A DNA stretch of 40,256 bases, from NCBI RefSeq assembly GCF_003003885.1, contig NZ_PVWN01000042.1:1-40256 (forward strand). Reading direction: 5' to 3'. Source of the stretch: Chlorogloea sp. CCALA 695. GTDB taxonomy: Bacteria > Cyanobacteriota > Cyanobacteriia > Cyanobacteriales > Chroococcidiopsidaceae. The notes beneath the pieces are model-generated. The model was not told the DNA's origin and ran no database searches. It saw nothing but the letters and a program-made list of their open reading frames with translations. The translations under genes were made by a program, and so were the position numbers. This document shows positions 32,468 to 40,256 of the stretch, one piece after another (the stretch's first letter is position 1; the number at the start of each line of letters is the position of its first letter).

Positions 32468-33748
32468 GTGCAAGTTATCAAAGAGTATGTTCAACGCTGG
32501 TATGAAAGTGGACTCGAGCCTGAGGAGTATATTTGTCATCAAAAGCAAGGAAACTTAGTAGAAATTGAAGAAGCAGCTACCGGAAGTCGCCAAACTGCTC
32601 TGACTTTTTGTACTAATGATGTATTAGGGCTAGTTCATAACGAAGCTGTAAAGCAAGCGGCAATAGACGCAATTATTCAGTATGGCACGTCTAATAGCTC
32701 TTGCTCGGTTTTGAGCGGTCGCATTGACCTACATAGACAGCTAGAAGCAGAAATATCTGATTTTAAGCATCTACCCCATACCCAACTATTTCTCAATGCT
32801 TGGATGGCGATGCAAGCGTTGATGGATGCCTTTTGTCACTTGGCAATTCCCGTACCAGGGTTTACTCATACTCGCGAAACTTTGATTTTGACCGATGTGC
32901 TAAATCACGGCTGTATTGTTTCGGCAGTTGTTAATGCTGGAACTCGGTCGGGTAAGGTGTTTGGGCATAGTCCCAACGTTAGAGTAAAAGCTTATCGTCA
33001 CTGCGACGTAGAAGACTTGGCGCGCAAGTTACGCAGGTATGTCCGCCCAGGTGATCGCATTATGGTAGTTTCTGATGCCGTATTCTCAATGGATGGAGAT
33101 ATTGCCCCGCTCCCAGCCATGATAGAGGTGATGCAAAACTATCCTGGTAGCGTGCTATTAATGGACGAAGCCCACGCAAGCGGCTCGATAGGAGCTACCG
33201 GACGCGGCATTTACGAGCATTTTGGTATTTTACCTAGCCATGCAATTGAAAAGGGCATTATCCCCCTGATTATGACTACTTTTTCTAAGTTTGCCGCTTC
33301 GGCGGGTGCAGCAATTAGCACTCATGTTAGGGAACTAATCCCGTTACTAAACGTATCGCCTACTTCTATTGGCACAATTTCTTTACCGCCACCTTTAGCA
33401 GGAGCAGCTTTAGAGAGCATTCGACAAGTGCGGAAATCACCCGAAATAGTACAGCAATTGCAAGCAAATACTCAATACTTGCGATCACGTTTAACTGAGC
33501 GTGGTTTTACAGCTATTGGCGAAACTAACGTAATTCCCGTCATTTTACCGCCTGAAATTAATCCAAAAATGTTTGGCAAACAAATGATGGTTAATTACGG
33601 TCTTTGGGTGTCGCCGATTTGGTTTATAGCCAAGCCTCGCATCCGTATTACCGTTAATGCCCTCCATACTCAGCAGGAAATGGATCGTTTGGTTGCCGGA
33701 ATGGTAGCAACTAGAGATTTGTTGTATGAACCAACAATTAGTGCTTAA
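32468..33748 (+). CDS. spt: Serine palmitoyltransferase-like alpha-oxoamine synthase
   Basis: A PLP enzyme that condenses an amino acid with an acyl thioester, releasing CO2. The catalytic set of the family is complete (numbering from this start): H147 in LNHG stacking on PLP, D233 and H236 in LLMDEAHASG, and Schiff-base K274 in TTFSKFAAS. GRIDLHRQLE and DAVFSMDGDIAPLP are also typical. I prefer the GTG at 32468 because GAGGGGAG lies 7 nt before it; the longer frame starts at TTG 32441. A ~13-residue insertion (LAIPVPGFTHTRE) precedes the NHG strand. Downstream N-acyltransferase and reductase genes favour serine palmitoyltransferase over biotin (KAPA) or glycine acetyltransferase function. 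CqsA-like signalling synthase is the main alternative. Confidence 0.78.
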   Translation: MQVIKEYVQRWYESGLEPEEYICHQKQGNLVEIEEAATGSRQTALTFCTNDVLGLVHNEAVKQAAIDAIIQYGTSNSSCSVLSGRIDLHRQLEAEISDFKHLPHTQLFLNAWMAMQALMDAFCHLAIPVPGFTHTRETLILTDVLNHGCIVSAVVNAGTRSGKVFGHSPNVRVKAYRHCDVEDLARKLRRYVRPGDRIMVVSDAVFSMDGDIAPLPAMIEVMQNYPGSVLLMDEAHASGSIGATGRGIYEHFGILPSHAIEKGIIPLIMTTFSKFAASAGAAISTHVRELIPLLNVSPTSIGTISLPPPLAGAALESIRQVRKSPEIVQQLQANTQYLRSRLTERGFTAIGETNVIPVILPPEINPKMFGKQMMVNYGLWVSPIWFIAKPRIRITVNALHTQQEMDRLVAGMVATRDLLYEPTISA

Positions 33749-33778
33749 TTGGTGATGGGTAATTGGTAATTGGTAATC
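33744..33778. repeat. Heptanucleotide tandem repeat (GGTAATT-like)
   Basis: Four to five imperfect 7-mers in a row (CTTAATT, GGTGATG, GGTAATT, GGTAATT, GGTAATC) begin at the stop codon of the alpha-oxoamine synthase gene. Such short tandem heptads are common in larger cyanobacterial genomes. No function is apparent. Confidence 0.7.
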
Positions 33779-33843
33779 AACTATTAGTTCTTAATTAGTT
33801 AACTGTTGGCTAATAACTAACAGCTTATTAACCAAATTTATTT

Positions 33844-34977
33844 GTGTCAAACTCAAATTTTCAGATCCGGGCAGTAACAAACAAAGCCGACAGCGAGATA
33901 TTTTTAGATGTCCCTAGTCGGGTATATAAGGGCGATGCTAACTGGGTTCCACCAATCCGGAGCGGCGTTGCCAAACAATTTGCCCCAGAAAATTCATTTT
34001 TTCAGTATGGCAAGTTGCAACAGTTTATAGCCGTATCTCCCAGTAATGAGCCTTTGGGCAGAATAGTTGCTGCTGTTAACCATCGTTTAATTGAAACTGA
34101 AGGTAAAGATGTTGGGTTGTTTGGCTATTTTGAGTGTGTAGAAGACTATGCGATCGCTCAAGCGTTGCTAAAATCTGCCCGTAAATGGCTGCAAGATCAA
34201 GGTATGGCAGTTATTAGAGGGCCCATCGATTTATCTACTCATAACAACTGTTTGTTTTTAGTTGATGGCTTCGATTCGCCACCAATGATTTTGATGCCCT
34301 ATAATCCGCGTTATTATCCAGAATTTATGCAGCTTGATGGCTGGAATAAAGCAAAAGATGCCTATGCTTACGAATTACCCATCGGTGCAGGATTATCAGA
34401 AGAATTTACAAAGGCGCATAGAATTGCTTGCAAATCTGGCGTTAACTTTCGGCTAATTAGAACCAAAGGCGCAGCTTTTGAGGAAGATTGCCACAACCTT
34501 TACAATTTGCTCAATGCCGCCTATTCAAACAACTGGAGTTATACGCCGCGCACCGAAGAAGAATTTTTAGCTGAGGCTAAATCCTTACAAAGTATAGTAG
34601 ATCCCGACGCTTTCCCGATTGCTGAATATGAAGGGAAGATGATTGGCTGTTTTGTGGGATTGCCAGACTACAATATGGTGCTAAAACATCTAGGCGGAAA
34701 ACTAGATTGGCTAGGAACTTTAAAATTTCTGTGGTATCGGCGACAAATAAATAGAGGGAGAGTAGCTTTAGTTTGCGCGTTGCCCGAATATCGCCGCAAA
34801 ATGGTGGCAGCAGCTTTAATCTATTTAGGAATGCAAGGCGTACTTAAGGAAGGAAAACCTTACAAAGATTGCGAACTTTCTTGGGTGTATGAAGATAATT
34901 ACCCATCTCGCAAATTGATCGAAGCTTGCGGAGCCAAAATTTATAAAACCTATCGCATTTACGAAAAAGCTTTATGA
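33844..34977 (+). CDS. GNAT-fold N-acyltransferase, candidate bacterial ceramide synthase (bCerS-like)
   Basis: A 377-residue acyltransferase with the GNAT fold. Visible are FLDVPSRVYKGDANWVPPI at the N-terminus, the strand EPLGRIVAAVNHR, the conserved RGPIDLSTHNNCLFLVDGFDSPP block (res. ~125-150), and a C-terminal GNAT-like core with VALVCALPEYRRKMVAAALIYLGM and CELSWVYEDNYPSRKLIEACGA. In Caulobacter a protein of this type acylates 3-ketosphinganine to give oxidised ceramide. The start is GTG with no strong ribosome site. It overlaps the next gene by four bases and follows the synthase by 95 bp. Assignment rests on family and order; acylation of another amine is possible. Confidence 0.72.
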   Translation: MSNSNFQIRAVTNKADSEIFLDVPSRVYKGDANWVPPIRSGVAKQFAPENSFFQYGKLQQFIAVSPSNEPLGRIVAAVNHRLIETEGKDVGLFGYFECVEDYAIAQALLKSARKWLQDQGMAVIRGPIDLSTHNNCLFLVDGFDSPPMILMPYNPRYYPEFMQLDGWNKAKDAYAYELPIGAGLSEEFTKAHRIACKSGVNFRLIRTKGAAFEEDCHNLYNLLNAAYSNNWSYTPRTEEEFLAEAKSLQSIVDPDAFPIAEYEGKMIGCFVGLPDYNMVLKHLGGKLDWLGTLKFLWYRRQINRGRVALVCALPEYRRKMVAAALIYLGMQGVLKEGKPYKDCELSWVYEDNYPSRKLIEACGAKIYKTYRIYEKAL

Positions 34978-35930
34978 AAGCGCTAGTTACTGGGGCGAAT
35001 GGGTTTACAGGTTCTCACTTAGTAAAAGTTTTAGTAAATAATGGCGATCGCGTTATTGGTTTAGTTAGAAAGTCGAGCAACTTAGATCGTTTAGCTAATT
35101 GTGACATTGAGCTAGTCTATGGAGACATTACAGATTCCGCCGCCTTACAGCAAGCGATCTCCGGGGTAGATGTAGTTTTTCATACCGCCGCCTATGTAGA
35201 GATAGGAATTGTCAACGAAAAAGAAATGGAGCGAGTAAACGTAGAAGGAACCCGCACCGTGTTAGAAGTTGCCAAAGCTTGCAATGTTAGTAAAATAGTT
35301 TATTGCAGTACCATCGGCATATTTGGTGATACTGGGGGGCAAGCTATTAATGAAGGATTTAAACGTACTCAACAAGGCTTTTCTTCAGCTTACGATCGCA
35401 CAAAGTACCTTGCTCAAGAATTAGTCGATAGTTTTGCATCCCAAGGATTGCCCGTAGTAAGCATTTTGCCTTCTGGCATTTTTGGCGCAGACGATCCACA
35501 TTTTCGCCCTATATTGCAGCAATTTATCAACAGAAAGCTAAAACTGTGGGCAGGAGGAAGTCGCGTTACGGGCATTGTTCATGTAGACGACTTAGCCGCC
35601 GCGATGATTCTAGCCGCCGAAAAAGGCATTAATGGAGACAAATACATTATTTCCGCCGGAGACTTAACAACGAAAGAAATGTTTGCAACCATGGCAAGCT
35701 TTACAGGCATTCCCGCACCCCGCGAAGCCCCTAAATGGTTAGTTAGGCTTGCCGGAAACCTGTTAGATCCTTTAGGGAGGTTATTTAAATTTCAACCACC
35801 TCTAAGCCGGGAAAGAGTGCATTATATATACGATCGCTGCGTGAGAGTATATGCTACTAAAGCCCGTACAGAATTAGACTGGCAACCCCGCTCGGTGACA
35901 GAAACTTTAAAAGAATTAGTTACTCTTTGA
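34974..35930 (+). CDS. Extended SDR / NAD-dependent epimerase family, candidate ceramide reductase (CerR-like)
   Basis: A 318-residue Rossmann-fold oxidoreductase. It has the dinucleotide motif TGANGFTGSH (res. 6-15), an acid-rich DITD turn (51-54) and a catalytic YDRTK (Y140, K144) with S112 upstream. This extended SDR class includes sugar epimerases, dihydroflavonol reductases and the CerR protein that reduces the 3-keto group of oxidised ceramide in Caulobacter. Start and stop overlap (ATGA) with the acyltransferase gene, meaning tight coupling. The gene order synthase-acyltransferase-reductase mirrors the reaction order. The substrate is inferred. Confidence 0.74.
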   Translation: MKALVTGANGFTGSHLVKVLVNNGDRVIGLVRKSSNLDRLANCDIELVYGDITDSAALQQAISGVDVVFHTAAYVEIGIVNEKEMERVNVEGTRTVLEVAKACNVSKIVYCSTIGIFGDTGGQAINEGFKRTQQGFSSAYDRTKYLAQELVDSFASQGLPVVSILPSGIFGADDPHFRPILQQFINRKLKLWAGGSRVTGIVHVDDLAAAMILAAEKGINGDKYIISAGDLTTKEMFATMASFTGIPAPREAPKWLVRLAGNLLDPLGRLFKFQPPLSRERVHYIYDRCVRVYATKARTELDWQPRSVTETLKELVTL

Positions 35931-36663
35931 GCGTCCCATCTTCCAAATAAGTAACGCTATCAGCGACATCAATAATACGCGGATCGTGCGTCACCATCAG
36001 CACTGTACAACCTTGCTCTTTCGCCAAAGCACGCAATAATTCAATTACTGAATGTCCGCTTTTTGAATCCAACGCCGCCGTTGGTTCGTCTGCCATAATT
36101 AATTGAGGAGAACCTGCTAAAGCCCGCGCGATCGCTACTCGTTGTTTTTGTCCTCCAGATAAATCGCTGGGTTTTTGCTCTGCCTGATTTTCTAAGCCTA
36201 CTTGCCCTAATAGCACCTGTGCTTGATGCTTTGCAGTTTTTCTATTTATTCCCTGAATATTTAGCGCCACTTCAATGTTTTCGCTGGCGGTGAGTGCGGG
36301 AAATAAGTTGAAATTTTGAAAAATAAAGCCAATATTTTGCTGTCTAAATTTCGCTAATTTTTGGCGAGACATACTTGTAATATCTTCACCTAATAAACTT
36401 ACTTTCCCTCTAGTTGGTGTCATCAACCCAGCCAAAATAGAGAGCAAAGTAGTTTTACCCGAACCCGACGGGCCCATTAGTAACTGAATATTGCCTTTGG
36501 GAATTGCTAAATCTATACCTTTCAATATTTGAAAGCATCGTTTTTGAGATTTAAACTCCATTTCCACACCCTTAGCAACAATTACTTTACTTTGGGTAGT
36601 AACCAAATCAATACCTAGAGCTTCAATTTGATTAGGAAAATTTTTAAACTTAGCAGCAGTCAT
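35920..36663 (-). CDS. ABC transporter ATP-binding protein (DevA/MacB/LolD-type)
   Basis: The ATPase of an ABC transporter that works with an FtsX-like permease. It has Walker A GPSGSGKTT (res. 64-72), the Q-loop IGFIFQNFNLFP, signature LSGGQKQR, Walker B LIMADEP and the switch His in VTHDPR. An unusual ~30-residue N-terminal extension precedes the domain. It follows the permease gene on the same strand, 178 bp away. Its 3' end overlaps the convergent CerR-like gene by 11 bp. DevBCA systems export glycolipids in heterocyst-forming relatives, so lipid export is a possible role. Confidence 0.9.
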   Translation of the reverse strand: MTAAKFKNFPNQIEALGIDLVTTQSKVIVAKGVEMEFKSQKRCFQILKGIDLAIPKGNIQLLMGPSGSGKTTLLSILAGLMTPTRGKVSLLGEDITSMSRQKLAKFRQQNIGFIFQNFNLFPALTASENIEVALNIQGINRKTAKHQAQVLLGQVGLENQAEQKPSDLSGGQKQRVAIARALAGSPQLIMADEPTAALDSKSGHSVIELLRALAKEQGCTVLMVTHDPRIIDVADSVTYLEDGTLKE

Positions 36664-36841
36664 TTATTTACTATTTTTGGTGGGTAATATTGAAGCGCCA
36701 GATAAAACTGTGCCATTGTAAGAAATATGAATTATTATTACTTTTCTCGATCCTAACAGCTAATTGGTGTGGACAGTTAGAGCTTCTGGCATACCTAATC
36801 AAGCGGATATTTCAATTTGTTGCAATCCGATTTTTTAGCGA

Positions 36842-38077
36842 CTAGGCTTTGAATACCGACGCTGGATCGAGGTGCATAACTTTTTGAATAGCAAAAACTC
36901 CCGACCCTACACACATTACTACCGTGATTCCCAAAACTGCGATCGCAATAGTAGGTGTAATTAAAATCAAGATCCCCTGACTTGCCAGCGTCCAAGCCGA
37001 TACCCCCCAACAAAGCGCCATACTTGGCAAGTAGCCCAAAATTGCCATCCATAAAGCTTGTTCGAGAATTACACTATAGATAGTAAAATCGGACGCTCCC
37101 ATTGCTTTTAAAGTTCCAAACTCTTTGAGGCGATCGGATACTGAGGCGTAAAGAATTTGTCCGACAATAATACCCCCAACGATTACACCTACCACTGCAC
37201 CCAAAGCCAAAATAAAACCAATACCCGTCCTTTGTTGCCAAAAAGCTTGAGTTCTTTGCATTAATTCGGCGTGAGTATAGGCGCTAGTATTAGGTAAAGC
37301 GGCAATTAATCTTCGCTTCAATGCTGCTAAGTCTTGCCCTTTTTGAGCGCGAATTAAGACAAAAGTAATTGTATCTGCGGAAGTTAGCCTTTTAGGGGCA
37401 ATAGCATTAGGATCGGCTTTGATGTAGCTATTGGTACATTTAAGGTCTTCCGAGTCTGATGGCAATCGACAGGATAAATTAGTAGTTTGCCCAGAATTAG
37501 CATAGGCGTTGGCGTTTTCTAAAGATGTAAATATATAAGGATTGGAAATAATCGAGCGATTGCCTGTAGTTAAACCGACTAATTGAATAGATAAAGTGCT
37601 AAGTTCAGCGCGATCGCCAATTTTATTGAGATTTAAAGACTTTAAGTTAGAAGCGTCTACTATTGCTGTGTAAGGATCTTTGAGCTTAGTGATATTTCCT
37701 TGAGTAACGTTTTGAGGTATAAATAGCTGCCCATTAGGGTCAAATCCAATAATTCTAGCTAAAGAAATCTCATTGTTGTTACGCCATACACCAGTTTTAA
37801 CAATCAAGGCTTCAGCGCTTTCTACTCCTACAACTTGGCGAGAAAGACTTAAATTAGTTAGCGGAATTGGTAAAGTTAGTTCAAGATGTACCAAATTTTC
37901 CGACGCTACCCAAATATCTGCCGAAGAATTGGTCATTAACTGCGCTGTAGAGCGCGTAAAGCCGTTGAAAATCCCTGTTTGAATCGTAACTAAGCTCACA
38001 GCAAACATAATTCCAGCTTGAGCGACAAGAAAGCGGGGAATATCCTCAAGCAAATGTTTACGAGCAATAGAAACCAT
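36842..38077 (-). CDS. ABC transporter permease (DevC-like, FtsX/MacB fold)
   Basis: A 411-residue permease with one N-terminal transmembrane segment (FLVAQAGIMFAVSLVTIQTGIF), a large periplasmic domain (res. ~40-275) and three C-terminal helices (GFILALGAVVGVIVGGIIVG; AILGYLPSMALCWG; ITPTIAIAVLGITVVMC). It is the DevC/LolC/MacB layout used for exporting lipids, peptides or lipoproteins. The membrane-fusion partner DevB, normally upstream, is absent from the window; the next gene upstream is the divergent acetyl-CoA synthetase. Part of the complex must therefore be encoded elsewhere, or the pair works alone. Confidence 0.87.
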   Translation of the reverse strand: MVSIARKHLLEDIPRFLVAQAGIMFAVSLVTIQTGIFNGFTRSTAQLMTNSSADIWVASENLVHLELTLPIPLTNLSLSRQVVGVESAEALIVKTGVWRNNNEISLARIIGFDPNGQLFIPQNVTQGNITKLKDPYTAIVDASNLKSLNLNKIGDRAELSTLSIQLVGLTTGNRSIISNPYIFTSLENANAYANSGQTTNLSCRLPSDSEDLKCTNSYIKADPNAIAPKRLTSADTITFVLIRAQKGQDLAALKRRLIAALPNTSAYTHAELMQRTQAFWQQRTGIGFILALGAVVGVIVGGIIVGQILYASVSDRLKEFGTLKAMGASDFTIYSVILEQALWMAILGYLPSMALCWGVSAWTLASQGILILITPTIAIAVLGITVVMCVGSGVFAIQKVMHLDPASVFKA

Positions 38078-38228
38078 AGCACCAATTGCGGATTACTAAT
38101 ATCCTAATTTAAAAGACCATTGCCATAGTATCAGGGCAAAATGCACCGATACTTAATGAAACTCAAAATTAATTGGTGCAACTATGGGTTCACAATATTT
38201 TTGAGCAAAGCCGATTACAGCAAAAAAT

Positions 38229-40196
38229 ATGTCTGAGTCAAATATTGAATCAATCTTGCAAGAAAAGCGCTTATTTCCTCCAACGGCGGCGTTTTCCCAA
38301 AATGCCCAAATTAAAAGCTTAGAGGAGTATCAGCAATTATGCGATCGCGCAAAGAGCGATCCACAAAAGTTTTGGGCAGAACTTGCCGAACAAGAACTAC
38401 ACTGGTTTCAAAAGTGGGATACCGTATTAGATTGGCAGCCACCTTTTGCCAAATGGTTTGTAGGCGGTAAAACAAATATTTCTTACAACTGCTTAGATCG
38501 TCATTTGACAACTTGGCGCAAAAATAAAGCAGCGTTAATTTGGGAAGGAGAACCCGGCGATTCGCGTACCCTTACTTATGCCCAGTTGCACCTTGAAGTT
38601 TGTCAGTTTGCCAATGTTTTAAAGCAATTGGGAGTAGTTAAAGGCGATCGCGTGGGAATTTATATGCCGATGATCCCGGAAGCTGCGATCGCCATGTTAG
38701 CCTGTGCCAGAATAGGCGCGGCTCATAGCGTAGTTTTTGGCGGTTTTAGTGCTGAAGCTTTGCGCGACAGATTAATTGATGTCGAGGCTAAAGTAGTCAT
38801 TACTGCCGATGGTGGTTGGCGCAAGGGTGCGATCGTGCCTCTAAAAGAACAAGTAGATAAAGCTTTAGCTAATAATGCTGTACCCACCGTTAGCAGCGTT
38901 TTAGTAGTGCAACGGACAAAGCAAGCGGTAGAAATGCAGCCACGGGATTTTTGGTGGCACGAATTGCAAAAAACTGTGTCTGCTGACTGTCCTGCTGAAC
39001 CAATGGACAGCGAAGATATGCTGTTTGTACTCTACACTTCTGGAAGTACAGGAAAGCCTAAAGGAGTTGTCCACACAACGGGCGGCTACAACCTCTACAC
39101 CCACATTACTACAAAATGGATTTTCGACCTGCAAGACACAGATGTTTACTGGTGTACTGCCGATGTGGGATGGATTACAGGACACAGTTATATAGTTTAT
39201 GGGCCACTTTCCAACGGTGCAACTACGTTGATGTATGAAGGCGCTCCCCGTGCCTCAAACCCTGGTTGTATGTGGGATATAATCGAAAAGTACGGCGTTA
39301 CCGTTTTCTATACCGCCCCTACAGCAATTAGAGCTTTTATTAAAATGGGCGAACAGTTGCCCAACGCCCGAAATCTATCTTCGTTGCGTCTATTAGGGAC
39401 TGTAGGAGAACCTATTAACCCCGAAGCTTGGATTTGGTATCAACAAGTAATTGGCGGCGGTATCTGCCCGATTGTCGATACTTGGTGGCAAACTGAAACC
39501 GGGGGAATTATGATTACGCCTTTGCCGGGGGCGATCGCCACTAAACCCGGTTCGGCTACTCGTCCTTTTCCTGGAATTATGGCGGATGTAGTCGATCTTG
39601 AAGGTAATCCCGTCGGCGATAACGAAGGGGGTTACTTAGTTATTCGCCACCCTTGGCCAGGGATGATGCGGACGGTTTACGGCGATGATGAGCGTTTCCG
39701 GCGCACTTATTGGGAGCATATACCCCCCACTAACGGGCAGTACGTTTACTTTGCTGGAGATGGCGCAAGACGGGACGAAGATGGCTATTTTTGGGTAATG
39801 GGACGAGTAGATGATGTCCTCAACGTCTCTGGACACCGCTTAGGGACGATGGAAGTTGAGTCGGCTTTAGTGTCTCATCCTGCCGTAGCCGAGGCTGCGG
39901 TAGTCAGCAAGCCTGATGAAATTAAAGGTGAGGAGATAGTTGCTTTTGTTACTTTAGAAGGCACTTACAGCCCTAGTGATGAACTAAGTAAAGAACTTAA
40001 ACAGCACGTAGTTAAAGAAATTGGCGCGATCGCCCGTCCGGGAGTTATTCGTTTTACTGATTCTTTGCCTAAAACTCGTTCTGGTAAAATTATGCGGCGC
40101 TTACTGCGAAGCTTGGCTTCGGGGCAAGAAATTACTGGCGATACTTCTACTTTAGAAGATCGCGGGGTACTCGATAAGCTGCGCGGCGAAGGTTAA
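38229..40196 (+). CDS. acs: Acetyl-coenzyme A synthetase (acetate-CoA ligase)
   Basis: AMP-forming enzyme that activates acetate to acetyl-CoA. It is full length (655 residues). The features are the ATP motif [11 protein letters not shown], the acetate-pocket/A5 motif WWQTETGG, the A8 hinge [14 protein letters not shown] and the C-terminal catalytic lysine in [13 protein letters not shown], the known acetylation-control site. An N-terminal domain begins [13 protein letters not shown]. It is divergent from the permease gene over 151 bp. A housekeeping gene; its place beside lipid genes is probably incidental. Confidence 0.96.
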   Translation: MSESNIESILQEKRLFPPTAAFSQNAQIKSLEEYQQLCDRAKSDPQKFWAELAEQELHWFQKWDTVLDWQPPFAKWFVGGKTNISYNCLDRHLTTWRKNKAALIWEGEPGDSRTLTYAQLHLEVCQFANVLKQLGVVKGDRVGIYMPMIPEAAIAMLACARIGAAHSVVFGGFSAEALRDRLIDVEAKVVITADGGWRKGAIVPLKEQVDKALANNAVPTVSSVLVVQRTKQAVEMQPRDFWWHELQKTVSADCPAEPMDSEDMLFVLYTSGSTGKPKGVVHTTGGYNLYTHITTKWIFDLQDTDVYWCTADVGWITGHSYIVYGPLSNGATTLMYEGAPRASNPGCMWDIIEKYGVTVFYTAPTAIRAFIKMGEQLPNARNLSSLRLLGTVGEPINPEAWIWYQQVIGGGICPIVDTWWQTETGGIMITPLPGAIATKPGSATRPFPGIMADVVDLEGNPVGDNEGGYLVIRHPWPGMMRTVYGDDERFRRTYWEHIPPTNGQYVYFAGDGARRDEDGYFWVMGRVDDVLNVSGHRLGTMEVESALVSHPAVAEAAVVSKPDEIKGEEIVAFVTLEGTYSPSDELSKELKQHVVKEIGAIARPGVIRFTDSLPKTRSGKIMRRLLRSLASGQEITGDTSTLEDRGVLDKLRGEG

Positions 40197-40229
40197 ACTT
40201 TTGGGGCTTGTTTAGGAAAAACCGAATAT

Positions 40230-40254
40230 GGGGGGTCTGCCCCCCAAACCCCCC
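40230..40254 (+). terminator. GC-rich hairpin after acs
   Basis: GGGGGG at 40230-40235 can pair with CCCCCC at 40240-40245 (loop TCTG) or with a second CCCCCC at 40249-40254; the outer frame ATGGGGGG...CCCCCCAT is also symmetrical. It lies ~33 bp past the acs stop at the window edge. Any T-run would be outside the window. Such G/C blocks are also a common dispersed repeat in cyanobacteria. Confidence 0.5.
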
Positions 40255-40256
40255 AT

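Noticed and set aside
36664-36841. DevB remnant between the permease and ATPase genes
   Set aside because: The 178 bp gap has no reading frame with membrane-fusion-protein features in any frame I could follow.
36795-37052. 85-codon open frame within the permease gene end
   Set aside because: It is out of frame with the well-supported permease and lacks domain features or a ribosome site.
38079-38179. GCACCAATT / AATTGGTGC inverted repeat between the permease and acs genes
   Set aside because: The 9 bp arms are 83 bp apart and AT-rich around; such a match can arise by chance and it is not near a clear promoter.
1-40256. CRISPR arrays, insertion sequences, prophage or integrase genes
   Set aside because: No regularly spaced direct repeats, transposase or integrase motifs, or att-like duplications around the tRNA-Ser were seen.

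Overview
The window is a piece of a cyanobacterial chromosome. The evidence is a complete phycocyanin operon (cpcB-A-C-D-D-E-F-G-G-G), many copies of the HIP1 octamer GCGATCGC, a cyanobacterial DesC-type desaturase, Uma2 (DUF820) genes, and a short palindromic repeat typical of filamentous and Chroococcidiopsis-like genomes. Three cpcG copies and the operon order resemble Nostoc/Anabaena and Chroococcidiopsis relatives. No phycoerythrin or phycoerythrocyanin genes are visible. The genus cannot be fixed from this sequence alone.

Layout. 0.1-5.1 kb: a two-partner-secretion (filamentous haemagglutinin-like) exoprotein, a small Cys-tailed peptide gene, a PLP enzyme of the methionine gamma-lyase/aluminium-resistance family, and a divergent acyl-lipid desaturase with a clear terminator. 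5.3-12.5 kb, minus strand: the rod operon of the phycobilisome, with both phycocyanin subunits, a rod linker, two tandem rod-cap linkers, the CpcE/CpcF lyase and three rod-core linkers. A long leader precedes cpcB and a hairpin separates cpcBA from cpcC. 12.5-18.1 kb, minus strand: an RluA-family pseudouridine synthase overlapping a Uma2 gene, a siroheme pair (SUMT plus CbiX/SirB chelatase), a manganese catalase with a strong terminator, a DUF4359 protein and a family-2 glycosyltransferase.

18.2-23.2 kb, plus strand: a probable iron-handling operon made of a Tat-exported two-domain multicopper oxidase, a lipoprotein with a helix-hairpin-helix domain and an imelysin-like HPxEE region, a ferritin-like protein, an FTR1 iron permease and a MOSC protein. 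Together these suggest oxidative (ferroxidase plus permease) iron uptake and storage. 23.2-27.2 kb: tRNA-Ser(UGA), another Uma2 gene, S-formylglutathione hydrolase, a CPCC protein, a RelE/ParE-type toxin-antitoxin pair and an amidohydrolase.

27.3-38.1 kb is the most interesting part. It looks like a lipid-modification island: a fatty-acid hydroxylase-superfamily protein with an Mpo1-like protein, a GH3-type adenylating enzyme, an MFS exporter, a Rieske oxygenase, and then three consecutive genes matching the three dedicated steps of the bacterial ceramide pathway known from Caulobacter. Those three are a serine palmitoyltransferase-like alpha-oxoamine synthase, a GNAT-fold N-acyltransferase (bCerS-like) and an extended SDR reductase (CerR-like). 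A DevCA/MacB-type ABC transporter pair runs convergently into them. The proposed product is a ceramide-like or N-acyl amino-ketone lipid in a cyanobacterium; this is inference from family membership and gene order. The window closes with acetyl-CoA synthetase and a GC-rich hairpin.
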